64,000 nt of DNA from the NCBI RefSeq assembly GCF_017876395.1, contig NZ_JAGINX010000001.1, positions 1,798,001 through 1,862,000 of the forward strand. Reading direction: 5' to 3'. The stretch's first letter is position 1, and each line of letters starts with the position of its first letter. The position numbers and the translations under genes are program-made. This DNA is from Nesterenkonia lacusekhoensis. Lineage in GTDB: Bacteria; Actinomycetota; Actinomycetes; Actinomycetales; Micrococcaceae. A model generated the notes under the pieces. That model had not been told where the DNA came from, ran no database searches, and was given only the letters and a program-made list of their open reading frames with translations. This document shows, in pieces, positions 51,116 through 58,963 of this stretch.

Positions 51116-52090
51116 TCACCGCAGCCAGCGGGCGGCCTCAGCTGCGTAGTAGGTCAGCACGCTGGTGGCGCCGGCGCGGCGGATCGCCATCAGCGACTCC
51201 ATGACCACTGCTTGCCGGTCCACCCAGCCGTTGGCGGCCGCCGCCTCGATCATCGCGTACTCGCCGGAGACCTGGTAGGCCGAGACCGGCACGTCGCTGA
51301 CCTCGGCGACATCGCCCAGGATGTCCAGATAGGCCGCGGCAGGTTTGACCATGACCATATCGGCGCCCTCGGCCAGGTCCAGCTCCACCTCACGCAGGGC
51401 CTCGGTCCGGTTGGGCGCATCCATCTGGTACTGGCGGCGGTCGCCCTGCAGCTGGGAGTCCACGGCTTCACGGAAGGGCCCGTAGTAGGCGGAGGCGTAC
51501 TTCGCGGCATAGGCGAGGATCGGGATGTCCTGGTGGCCGGCCTCATCGAGAGCCTGGCGGATCACGGCCACCTGGCCGTCCATCATCCCGGAGGGAGCGA
51601 CGACGTCGGCGCCGGACTCTGCCTGGACCACGGCCATCTGCGCGTAGATCTCGAGGGTCGCGTCATTGTCCACGGCTCCCGAGGAGTCCAGCACGCCGCA
51701 GTGACCGTGGTCGGTGAACTCGTCCAGGCAGAGGTCAGCCATGACCGGCAGCTCGTCGCCCACGCGGTGCTTCACCGCGCGGATGCTGCGGTTGAGGATG
51801 CCTTCGGGCTCCAGCCCTGCGCTGCCCTGCGGGTCACGCTGAGCCGGGATGCCGAAGAGCATGATGCCGCCGAGACCCAGGCCCCGGGCCTCCTCGGCGG
51901 CGTCGAGGAGGGAGGCTTCGGTGTGTTGGACGACCCCGGGCATGGAACTGATCGGAGCGGGTTCGCTGAGCCCTTCGCGCACGAACACCGGCAGGATGAA
52001 GTCGGCCGGGTGCAGGCGGGTCTCGGCGACCAGGCGGCGCAGAGCTGGGGTCCGCCGCAGCCGGCGGGGGCGGTCAGAGGGGAAAGCCAT
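51116..52090 (-). CDS. hemB: Porphobilinogen synthase
   Basis: 324 residues. It condenses two 5-aminolevulinates to porphobilinogen. Active-site Lys residues lie in [17 protein letters not shown] and [14 protein letters not shown]. The metal region is [14 protein letters not shown], where the first Cys positions of zinc-type enzymes are partly replaced by Asp, as in Mg/K-dependent members. The ATG at 52090 has TAGACT 7 nt upstream and no good Shine-Dalgarno sequence at the right spacing, so the mRNA is probably leaderless. The -10 region is duplicated. Confidence 0.96.
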   Translation of the reverse strand: MAFPSDRPRRLRRTPALRRLVAETRLHPADFILPVFVREGLSEPAPISSMPGVVQHTEASLLDAAEEARGLGLGGIMLFGIPAQRDPQGSAGLEPEGILNRSIRAVKHRVGDELPVMADLCLDEFTDHGHCGVLDSSGAVDNDATLEIYAQMAVVQAESGADVVAPSGMMDGQVAVIRQALDEAGHQDIPILAYAAKYASAYYGPFREAVDSQLQGDRRQYQMDAPNRTEALREVELDLAEGADMVMVKPAAAYLDILGDVAEVSDVPVSAYQVSGEYAMIEAAAANGWVDRQAVVMESLMAIRRAGATSVLTYYAAEAARWLR

Positions 52091-52097
52091 GGGCCTC

Positions 52098-52103
52098 AGT
52101 CTA
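52098..52103 (-). promoter_or_regulatory. Candidate hemB -10 element TAGACT, present in two copies
   Basis: On the minus strand CCTCCTACTAGACT is followed by GAGGCCC and the hemB ATG. A second copy, CCTCCTCCTAGACT, lies 18 bp upstream (52116-52121 holds the hexamer). The near copy has the 7-nt leaderless spacing. Confidence 0.5.
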
Positions 52104-52135
52104 GTAGGAGGGGCGAGTCTAGGAGGAGGTGCGTG

Positions 52136-52903
52136 CTAGCGAGCCAGGGCCTGACGGACTCCGGAGGCACTGATCTCTGGCAGGACCCCGGCACAGGGCA
52201 GGCCGAGCTCCTCCATGGTCTTCGCCGTCGGACGCCCGATCGCCAAGAGCCGGAGATGCGCCGGGAGCCGGAGCCGAGCGGCGGCCTGGGCGGCGGTGGA
52301 GCTGGTCAGCAGCAGCACGTCACCCTCCGGCTCGGCAGAGCTCCCGACGCCGGGGGCTCCCGTGCTCAGCGGGGCGGCACCCAGCGGGTCATCCAGCGGG
52401 GCGGCATCCAGCGGGACCGTCTCATAGGCGGTCACCGTGGTGACTTCCCAGCCGAGCTCCGCCAGGCCCTCAGCCAGACGGGGCCGAGCCTGAGCCGACT
52501 GGGGCAGCAGCAGCTGACAGTCGTCCTCGGGCGGGTGCGGAATCTCGGCAAGGATCCCCTCGGCGGAGGCTTCACGGGTGGGCATCCACGGGTCGATGAT
52601 CTCGGTCAGCTCCTGCAGCACACGGGCAGTGCCGGGGCCGGTCACCGCCGCCTCCGTGTCCTCCGGCAGATCCCCGGACCAGCCGGCGGTCAGCAGGGAG
52701 CGCACAGTGTTTCCGCTGGTGAGCATGACCACGGTGAAATCACCCTGCTCCAGCCGCTCGATCGCAGCAGTGAGCTCGGTCCGGTCTTCGGGCAGCCGCT
52801 GAGCGGTCAGCGGCAGGAAGCCGACGTCGAAGCCGGCCTCCCGCAGCTCAGCCTCCAGAGGGCCGGCCTGGGCGGGCCTGCGGGTCAGCAGGATGCGAGT
52901 CAC
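52136..52903 (-). CDS. hemD: Uroporphyrinogen-III synthase
   Basis: 255 residues with the weakly conserved two-domain HemD fold. Recognisable parts are ILLTRRPAQAGPLEAELREAG at the start, FTVVMLTSGNTVRSLL in the middle (a typical VFTSxNAV-like block), and LLLTSSTAAQAAARL with LLAIGRPTAKTMEELG near the end. It closes hydroxymethylbilane to uroporphyrinogen III with ring D inversion. The GTG at 52903 is chosen because GGAGG lies 6 nt upstream; a GTG at 52909 directly abuts that sequence. It sits between hemC and hemB, which supports the assignment. Confidence 0.85.
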   Translation of the reverse strand: MTRILLTRRPAQAGPLEAELREAGFDVGFLPLTAQRLPEDRTELTAAIERLEQGDFTVVMLTSGNTVRSLLTAGWSGDLPEDTEAAVTGPGTARVLQELTEIIDPWMPTREASAEGILAEIPHPPEDDCQLLLPQSAQARPRLAEGLAELGWEVTTVTAYETVPLDAAPLDDPLGAAPLSTGAPGVGSSAEPEGDVLLLTSSTAAQAAARLRLPAHLRLLAIGRPTAKTMEELGLPCAGVLPEISASGVRQALAR

Positions 52904-52976
52904 CAGCACCCTCCGGACACGTCTCGCCGCACGCCCTGCCTCCCGGGCCTCACGCTCTGCCGGTCCAGCCTCAGGC

Positions 52977-53996
52977 TCATACGTCCACCACGTGCTCCAG
53001 CAGCCCGGTGTCCTCAGCCAACAGCTGTTCGGCCACCTGGCGGCCCAGGCCTCGGGCCAGCTCCATGGCGGCGTCGCGCGGCGCGCCGGCCTCCAGGGGA
53101 ACCTCGGCCCCGGCGCGCTGGACCTGCGAGCCGTCGGGTGCGCAGACCACGGTCTCCAGACGCAGCACCGAGCCGCCGTCAGGCTCCTCGGTGAACTGCG
53201 CGAGTCCTCCGATCGGTGCCGAGCAGCCGGCGTTGAGCCGCTCCAGCAGCGCCCGTTCCGCAGTGGTCTCCAGCCGGGCGGGCAGGTCCTCGGTCAGCGC
53301 CAACGCCTGGCCCAGCGGGGTGGCCAGATCCGCGTCCGTCTCGCGGACCTCCACGGCCAGAGCGCCCTGACCTGGGGCGGGCAGCATGACCTCAGGGCTC
53401 AGCAGCTCGGAGATGTGGTCCTCCAGGCCCAGGCGCAGCAGTCCGGCACCGGCCAGCACGACGGCGTCCAGGTCGCCGCGCTGCGCCTCAGGAGCCTGCG
53501 GCGACTTCTCCGCAGCATCCTCACGGCCACGGACTCGGGCCAACCGGGTGCCGACGTTGCCGCGGATGTCTACGACGTCCAGGTCCGGCCGGGCGGCCAG
53601 CAGCTGAGCAGCGCGCCGCGGGGAGCCGGTGCCCACCTTCGCACCGTCGGGCAGCTGTTCCAGAGTGAGGTCATCGGCGGCGCAGAGAGCGTCGCGGACC
53701 TCTTCGCGCGGGGGCACCGAGGCGATGCTCAGGCCCTCCAGATCCTTGGCCGGCAGGTCCTTCAGCGAATGGACCGCCACATCGCAGCGATCGTCGAAGA
53801 GCGCCTGCCGCAGAGCGGTGGCGAAGACACCGGTGCCGCCCATCTGAGCCAGCGGACCGGTCAGGACATCACCTTCGGAGCGGATGGTGATGAGCTCATA
53901 GTCGAGCTGTGCGTGGTCGGAGAGCGCCGCAGCCGCCGTCGTCGTCTGGGTCAGCGCCAGCCGACTGCCGCGGGTCCCTACGCGGAACTGTTCCAT
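52977..53996 (-). CDS. hemC: Hydroxymethylbilane synthase (porphobilinogen deaminase)
   Basis: 339 residues from the ATG at 53996 (MEQFRVGTRGSRLALTQT), which has a GGAGGAGGAGAG ribosome-binding site; a longer start at 54026 is unlikely. The enzyme polymerises four porphobilinogens. The dipyrromethane-cofactor Cys is in LNAGCSAPIGGL (about 240). VHSLKDLPAKD (Asp) and GNVGTRLARVRG are also conserved. A segment rich in Asp and Ala between RVRG and the GDLDAVVLAGAGL block is slightly extended. Confidence 0.96.
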   Translation of the reverse strand: MEQFRVGTRGSRLALTQTTTAAAALSDHAQLDYELITIRSEGDVLTGPLAQMGGTGVFATALRQALFDDRCDVAVHSLKDLPAKDLEGLSIASVPPREEVRDALCAADDLTLEQLPDGAKVGTGSPRRAAQLLAARPDLDVVDIRGNVGTRLARVRGREDAAEKSPQAPEAQRGDLDAVVLAGAGLLRLGLEDHISELLSPEVMLPAPGQGALAVEVRETDADLATPLGQALALTEDLPARLETTAERALLERLNAGCSAPIGGLAQFTEEPDGGSVLRLETVVCAPDGSQVQRAGAEVPLEAGAPRDAAMELARGLGRQVAEQLLAEDTGLLEHVVDV

Positions 53997-54014
53997 GGAC
54001 TCTCCTCCTCCTCG

Positions 54015-54083
54015 TTGTGTGGGCACTTCCTGGCGGAATGAGCCGTGCCAGACAGCTCATACCACCTGAAAGTGCCCACACAA
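54015..54083. repeat. 69-bp element with perfect 14-bp inverted repeats between hemC and cpfC
   Basis: TTGTGTGGGCACTT (54015-54028) and AAGTGCCCACACAA (54070-54083) are exact inverted copies. Inside them ATGAGC (54039) and GCTCAT form a second, shorter stem. No T-run follows in the transcribed direction. It could be a terminator/attenuator for the upstream haem genes or a miniature mobile element; no second copy was noticed in the window. Confidence 0.65.
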
Positions 54084-54133
54084 GGGTTGATCAGTTCTGC
54101 TGCGATGCCGGCCCTCGCCGACGCCGTCCGGGT

Positions 54134-55249
54134 TCAGCTCTGCTGGGTCTCGACCGGGGTTCCCCAGCCGCCCTCGCCGGTCAGGTCGGACCAGTCGCCC
54201 GGAACGGTCTGCTCACCGGAGGCCAGGGGCTCGCCGTCGTGGGTGATGTATTCGCCCATGATGTCCACCAGCCCGGAGACGAAGGCCGGGTGGATGCCGG
54301 TGGTCGGCGCCCGATGGAATGCCAGGCCTTTCTCCTCGGCGGTCTCCTGAGCCTCAGTGTCCAGGTCCCAGATGACCTCCATGTGATCGGAGATGAAGCC
54401 GAAGGGCATGACGACGACGCCGTCCACACCGTCCTGCGCGTCCTCCTCGATCTGGTCGTTGATGTCCGGCTCCAGCCAGGGGGTGCGCGGGTCGCCCGAG
54501 CGGGACTGGAATACCATCTGGTGCTCCAGGCCCTCGGCCTCAGGCACAGTGCTCATCAGGTGATCAGCGATGGCCTGGTGCTGAGCGGTGTAGACGTCGG
54601 TGCCGAAGAGCTCGCGGATCCGCGCCGGACCCTGCTTCTCCGCCGTCGCCGTCGGGATGGAGTGGGTCACCCAGTGGACCTTGATCCTGCCGCCGGGCTT
54701 ATGGCCCGCGCCGTTGGCCGACTCCAGCTGGGAGCGCACATCGTTGATGCCCGCGGCCAGGAACTCGGCGTTGGGTGCGGTGAAGGCCTTGTCGTGGAAG
54801 AACTCGCGCACCTTGACCACCTCGAGCGCGCCGTCCAGACCGGTCTCGGCCAAAGCCTTGTCGAAGTCCTCCAGGTACTGGTCGTTGCTGGAGTAGCCGA
54901 TGTAGGCCGAGGTCACCAGCACCAGGACGCGGCGGTGGCCGTCCTCGTACATCTTCTGGAAGACCGCCGGGAAGTAGGGATCCCAGTTGCGGTTGCCCCA
55001 GTAGAGGGGAAGATCGATCTCCCGCTGGGACAGCTCCTTCTCCAGGGCGTCCAGCAGGTCACGATTCTGCTCATTGATGGGACTGACGCCGCCGTGGGCG
55101 CGGTAGTGGGTGGCGACCTCCTCCAGACGCTCGTCCGGGATGCCGCGACCGGCAGTGACATTGCGCAGGAAGGGGATGACATCATCCTGACCCTCCGGGC
55201 CGCCGAAGGAGGCCAGCAGGATCGCGTCATAGTTGTAGGCAGTGGTCAT
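54134..55249 (-). CDS. cpfC: Coproporphyrin III ferrochelatase
   Basis: 371 residues of the ferrochelatase family. AILLASFGGPEGQDDVIPFL starts the protein. The catalytic His lies in VHWVTHSIPT and the Glu in PWLEPDINDQIEE. In actinobacteria this enzyme inserts iron into coproporphyrin III, upstream of ChdC, and the adjacent cgoX and chdC genes support that route. The start overlaps the chdC stop as TGATG. A low-similarity acidic C-terminus ends the protein. Confidence 0.93.
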   Translation of the reverse strand: MTTAYNYDAILLASFGGPEGQDDVIPFLRNVTAGRGIPDERLEEVATHYRAHGGVSPINEQNRDLLDALEKELSQREIDLPLYWGNRNWDPYFPAVFQKMYEDGHRRVLVLVTSAYIGYSSNDQYLEDFDKALAETGLDGALEVVKVREFFHDKAFTAPNAEFLAAGINDVRSQLESANGAGHKPGGRIKVHWVTHSIPTATAEKQGPARIRELFGTDVYTAQHQAIADHLMSTVPEAEGLEHQMVFQSRSGDPRTPWLEPDINDQIEEDAQDGVDGVVVMPFGFISDHMEVIWDLDTEAQETAEEKGLAFHRAPTTGIHPAFVSGLVDIMGEYITHDGEPLASGEQTVPGDWSDLTGEGGWGTPVETQQS

Positions 55250-56016
55250 CAGTGCAGAACCTCGATGATCTCGTCCGTGGTCTTCAAGCGGCGCCCGGTG
55301 TAGAAGGGAGTCTCGTCACGGACGTGATAGCGGGTCTCGGACTCGCGCAGCTTACGCATCATGTCCACCAGGTCGGTCAGCTGCGGGGCCTCCAGGGCCA
55401 GCAGCCACTCCCAGTCGTTCAGCGCGAAGGCGCTGGTGGTGTTGGCCAGCACGGAGGGGAACTCCTGGCCCAGCAGCCCGTGCTCGCGCAGCAGGGCGCC
55501 GCGCTTGGCAGGATCCATCAGGTACCAGTCGTAGCTGCGGTTGAAGGGGTAGACCACCAGCCAATCCTCAGCGTCGACACCACAGGTGAAGGCGGGGACG
55601 TGGGCACGGGCGAACTCGGCAGTGCGGTGGACCCCCATGGCGGAGAACGCGAGCTCGGTCTGGCGCAGCAGGGTCGTGCGATGCACCTCGCGCAGGGCCT
55701 TCTGGAGCTTCTCGGCCCGATGCCCGGTCAGCCAGACCATGATGTCAGCGTCGGCGCGCATGCCGGAGACGTCATAGACGCCGCGCAGCTCCACGGCGTC
55801 GTCATCGGAACCGAGGCCGCCTCCGACCAGAGAGCCGATGACCTCATCGAACTCCCGGACGTGCTTGTCCTTGGGGGTGGTGGTCTCGATCCGGCCCTGT
55901 CCGGTCAGCCCGCCGCGCCAGGAGGCGCGCTTGAAGACGGCGTACAGGGTGTACCAGTCCTTGCCTGAGGAATTGACATCCTCAGCGGTCCTCACGGCGT
56001 TGCTGCCGTAGCTCAT
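55249..56016 (-). CDS. chdC: Coproheme decarboxylase (HemQ)
   Basis: 255 residues of the chlorite dismutase-like family. WYTLYAVFKRASW near the start, FNRSYDWYLMDPAKR with the conserved Tyr, VYDVSGMRADADIMVWLTG and RETRYHVRDETPFYTG-like C-terminal blocks identify ChdC. It converts iron-coproporphyrin III to haem b in two peroxide-dependent decarboxylations. The ATG at 56016 has GGAGG 6 nt upstream; a frame extension to 56097 crosses a terminator hairpin and is rejected. It is coupled to cpfC by TGATG. Confidence 0.93.
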   Translation of the reverse strand: MSYGSNAVRTAEDVNSSGKDWYTLYAVFKRASWRGGLTGQGRIETTTPKDKHVREFDEVIGSLVGGGLGSDDDAVELRGVYDVSGMRADADIMVWLTGHRAEKLQKALREVHRTTLLRQTELAFSAMGVHRTAEFARAHVPAFTCGVDAEDWLVVYPFNRSYDWYLMDPAKRGALLREHGLLGQEFPSVLANTTSAFALNDWEWLLALEAPQLTDLVDMMRKLRESETRYHVRDETPFYTGRRLKTTDEIIEVLH

Positions 56017-56050
56017 ACTGCCTCCAAATGGTCCGGATGATGGCGGGAAG

Positions 56051-56056
56051 AGTCTA
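56051..56056 (-). promoter_or_regulatory. Candidate -10 element TAGACT for chdC-cpfC
   Basis: TAGACT on the minus strand lies just after the cgoX hairpin and would start transcription near 56044, leaving a leader of about 28 nt with GGAGG before chdC. Confidence 0.45.
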
Positions 56057-56061
56057 CCGGG

Positions 56062-56094
56062 AACCGGTCTTCTACGGGCAGTAGAAGACCGGTT
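56062..56094. terminator. Perfect 14-bp hairpin after cgoX
   Basis: AACCGGTCTTCTAC (56062-56075) and GTAGAAGACCGGTT (56081-56094) pair exactly around a 5-nt loop. It lies 17 nt beyond the cgoX stop, and its 3' side is immediately followed by the chdC promoter candidate. No long T-run is present, as is usual in high-GC actinobacteria. Confidence 0.7.
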
Positions 56095-56111
56095 CATCGA
56101 TTCTAGCCGAA

Positions 56112-57578
56112 TTATGAGTCATTCATAATAAGCCGAGCGACGGCACGAGCATCAGGGATCACCCGGGCCAATCCGGTTCCTGCGAACCAGGATCCGACGG
56201 CGTAGAGCTTCGGGCCGGAGCGGTTCTGCGCGCCCCAGCTCTGCGCCAAGGCGTCACGCACCTGGGCCACGTGCTGCTGATGCCCGGCCGAGGCCTGGGG
56301 CAGGGCCTTCTGCCAGCGGACCACATCGGCATCCAGGATCTGTCCCCTCCAGACGGGCAGACCGAAGAGCGTTCCGACGTCGGCGGCGGCCGCCTGAAGC
56401 AGCTGCTCGTCCGAGGAGGCGAAGCCCAGCGCACCGGCGGCGAGGTCATCGTCCACACGCCCATAGGAGAGCCGGACCAGGTGATGCCCCTCCCCGAGCG
56501 CCTGCGTCAGTGCGCGGGAGGCCCAATCCCATTTCGCCGAGATATGGGTCATCGCCTTGGCCCCGACGCCCTCCACCGAGGGCGCCACCAGCATGCCGGT
56601 GCCGCGCGGCCGGGCGTCCAGCTCCGGGGCTTTCAGGACCATAGAGACCAGCGCGACGCCGCGTCCCAGCTCCGTGCCGCGCTGCGGCAGATCCGCATAG
56701 GGTCCGGCCAGCTGCATGAGCTGCGGGCCGTCGACAGCCAGGATCACGTGCTCAGCATCCAGGACGGAGAGATCAGTGACGGCGACGCCGGCGCGGATCT
56801 CCACGCCGAGTTCGCGCAGCCTGCGCTCCAGTGCCGCCACGAGGGTCTTCAGCCCGCCCTCCAGCGAGTTCACCGCCGAGCCGGCCGGCGCGGCGGCCTT
56901 CACCTGCGCCACGGCACGGGCCAGTGAGCCCTGCTCCAGCATGGCTTCGAAGAGCCCGGGGGCGGCATTACTCATGTCCAAGTCATCAGCGTGGGCCGAA
57001 TGCACTCCGGAGACGATCGGGGTCACCAGTCGATCCAGGACCGCCTGGCCCATCCGGTCACGAACGACCGCACCCACACTGGGGCTCCCGACGCCGGCCG
57101 CGCCGCCGCCAGCCCCTGCCCCAGCAGCGACGCTCGTCCAGTCCTGCATCGGTCGGCTGAGATCCTCGGCCGCGCGCCGAGCACCCTCCTGACCCAGGAT
57201 GGCCACCACCTCGGCGGCCGTCGGATCGGCCGGGATCCCCAGGATGCCGGTGGCCGGCAGCGGGGAGGCCAGATCGGGCAGCTGCAGCCAGGCGCCGTCG
57301 GGGTTGGGCTCGACCACCTGGTCGCTGAGCCCCAGCTCCTCGATCAGCTGCGGGACCGCAGTGGAGCGTGTGGCGAAGGCCTCCGCTCCGGCGTCGACCT
57401 CCACTCCGGCCAGCACATGCGGGGCGATGGCCCCGCCCAGCCGGTCCGAGGCCTCATAGAGCCGCACCGGAACGCCGGCGCGCGCCAGCTCCCAGGCCGC
57501 GGCCAGGCCGGCGATCCCGCCGCCGACCACGGCCGTGCGGGCCGCTGCGGCTGATTCAGCCCTCGTAGCCGATGTCAT
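56112..57578 (-). CDS. cgoX: Coproporphyrinogen III oxidase (HemY-type)
   Basis: 488 residues of a FAD-dependent protoporphyrinogen-oxidase-like enzyme. The FAD site is VVGGGIAGLAAAWELARAGVPVRLYEASDRLGG (Rossmann GxGxxG and Glu). The C-terminus has YAVGSWFAGTGLARVI, the second FAD motif. In this branch it oxidises coproporphyrinogen III to coproporphyrin III. The first 23 bp overlap the end of hemE; no Shine-Dalgarno sequence is seen, so translation is probably coupled to hemE. A hairpin after the stop separates it from chdC. Confidence 0.93.
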   Translation of the reverse strand: MTSATRAESAAAARTAVVGGGIAGLAAAWELARAGVPVRLYEASDRLGGAIAPHVLAGVEVDAGAEAFATRSTAVPQLIEELGLSDQVVEPNPDGAWLQLPDLASPLPATGILGIPADPTAAEVVAILGQEGARRAAEDLSRPMQDWTSVAAGAGAGGGAAGVGSPSVGAVVRDRMGQAVLDRLVTPIVSGVHSAHADDLDMSNAAPGLFEAMLEQGSLARAVAQVKAAAPAGSAVNSLEGGLKTLVAALERRLRELGVEIRAGVAVTDLSVLDAEHVILAVDGPQLMQLAGPYADLPQRGTELGRGVALVSMVLKAPELDARPRGTGMLVAPSVEGVGAKAMTHISAKWDWASRALTQALGEGHHLVRLSYGRVDDDLAAGALGFASSDEQLLQAAAADVGTLFGLPVWRGQILDADVVRWQKALPQASAGHQQHVAQVRDALAQSWGAQNRSGPKLYAVGSWFAGTGLARVIPDARAVARLIMNDS

Positions 57579-58770
57579 GGATCAGGCTCACCACGCGGGT
57601 CAGCACCTCCGGATCGGTCTCCGGGGGCACACCGTGGCCCAGGTTCAGCACATGTCCTGCCGCACCGGCGCCGGATGCCACCACCTGGCGGATGTGGTTC
57701 TCCAACACCTCCCAGGGGGCGGTCAGCAGGGCCGGGTCGATATTGCCCTGCAGCGGAGTCTCAGCACCCACGCGGCGTCCGGCCTCGGTCAGGTTCAGCC
57801 GGTAGTCGACACCGACGACGGGATGAGCCGCACCTCGGTCGGAGCCTTCCTCACCGGGCGCAGGCCTCGCGCCGGACCCCTGCGGGGCCCCCTCGGTGAT
57901 CGCGTCGCGCATCAGATCAATGATGTCTCCGGTCCCGGTGCCGAAGTGGATCAGGGGAACCTCCACACCCTGCTCAGCGCCCAGACCAGTGACATGAGAG
58001 AAGGCGGCCGCAGAGTGCGGCTGGACATGGGCGGCATAGTCCTCGCGGCCCAGCGACCCGGCCCAGGAGTCGAAGAGCTGGGCCGCCGAGGCCCCGGCCA
58101 TGACCTGGGCGCGCATGAAGCGTCCGGAGACGTCGGCGGCCCACGCCGCCAGAGCGTTCCAGGTCTCCGGGTCCCCATGCATCATCGCCCGCGGGCCGAG
58201 GTGATCACGGCTGGGGCGGCCCTCCACCATGTAGGCGGCCAGGGTGAACGGAGCCCCGGCAAAACCGATCAGCGGAGTCACCGCGGAGCGTCCCTGCTCC
58301 TGAGCCAGCGCCTCCAGCCCGGCCGTCGTCTTCTGCACCGCCTCAGCGATGGGAGCGAAGGCGGCCTCGTCCAGCTCCGGCAGCGCCTCCACATCGGCAC
58401 GGGTGCGCACCGGGGAGCCGAGCACAGGGCCCACACCGGGCTTGATCTCCACGTCGATGCCGGCCAGGCGCAGCGGGATGACGATGTCGGAGAAGAAGAT
58501 GGCGGCGTCGACGTCGTGCCGGCGGACCGGCTGCAGCGTGATCTCCGCGGCCATCTCCGGGTCCAGGCAGGCGTCCAGCATGGTGGTGCCTTCGCGCAGG
58601 GCGCGGTATTCCGGGAGCGAACGGCCGGCCTGGCGCATGAACCAGACGGGTCGGCGGGAGGGCACCTGCTGCTCCCCGGCGGCGGTGCGGGTTCCGCGGT
58701 ACTGATTCAGCAGAGGGGCATCGGCGGTGATTCCGCGCACCAACGGGTGATCGTCGGGAAGTCGAGTCAT
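57556..58770 (-). CDS. hemE: Uroporphyrinogen decarboxylase
   Basis: 404 residues, slightly long. RRPVWFMRQAGRSLPEYRALRE is the signature of the family; the Arg residues bind substrate carboxylates. PVRRHDVDAAIFFSDIVIPL with the catalytic Asp, PLIGFAGAPFTLAAYMVEG and LNLGHGVPPETDPEVL follow. It converts uroporphyrinogen III to coproporphyrinogen III. An insert rich in Gly, Ala and Pro near residue 300 accounts for the extra length. The ATG at 58770 follows TAGGCT at 6 nt. It is the first gene of the minus-strand haem cluster. Confidence 0.96.
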   Translation of the reverse strand: MTRLPDDHPLVRGITADAPLLNQYRGTRTAAGEQQVPSRRPVWFMRQAGRSLPEYRALREGTTMLDACLDPEMAAEITLQPVRRHDVDAAIFFSDIVIPLRLAGIDVEIKPGVGPVLGSPVRTRADVEALPELDEAAFAPIAEAVQKTTAGLEALAQEQGRSAVTPLIGFAGAPFTLAAYMVEGRPSRDHLGPRAMMHGDPETWNALAAWAADVSGRFMRAQVMAGASAAQLFDSWAGSLGREDYAAHVQPHSAAAFSHVTGLGAEQGVEVPLIHFGTGTGDIIDLMRDAITEGAPQGSGARPAPGEEGSDRGAAHPVVGVDYRLNLTEAGRRVGAETPLQGNIDPALLTAPWEVLENHIRQVVASGAGAAGHVLNLGHGVPPETDPEVLTRVVSLIHDIGYEG

Positions 58771-58776
58771 ATCTCC

Positions 58777-58782
58777 AGCCTA
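58777..58782 (-). promoter_or_regulatory. Candidate -10 element TAGGCT for hemE
   Basis: On the minus strand TAGGCT is followed by GGAGAT (6 nt) and the hemE ATG. GGAG is too near the start to be a standard ribosome-binding site, so a leaderless transcript is likely. Confidence 0.45.
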
Positions 58783-58947
58783 CCTGCGAGACCTGGCGAC
58801 CCGCGGGTCCCTGAGGCACTGGCCCCCTGAGGCTCTGGCCCCTGAGGCGCTGGTCCCGGGCGCCCGATCACCGCTGCCCGATCGCCGGGGGCGATCACCG
58901 GGGACGTAACGCCCTGCGCGCATTACCACGCAGAGCCCCTCCGGACG

Positions 58948-58953
58948 TAGAAT
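58948..58953 (+). promoter_or_regulatory. Candidate -10 element TAGAAT for hemA
   Basis: TAGAAT is the best match to the sigma-70 consensus in the cluster. Its expected transcript start is near 58960, a few nt before the GTG at 58964. An ATG at 58952 overlaps the element and is therefore an unlikely start. Confidence 0.5.
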
Positions 58954-58963
58954 GGACGCCGTC

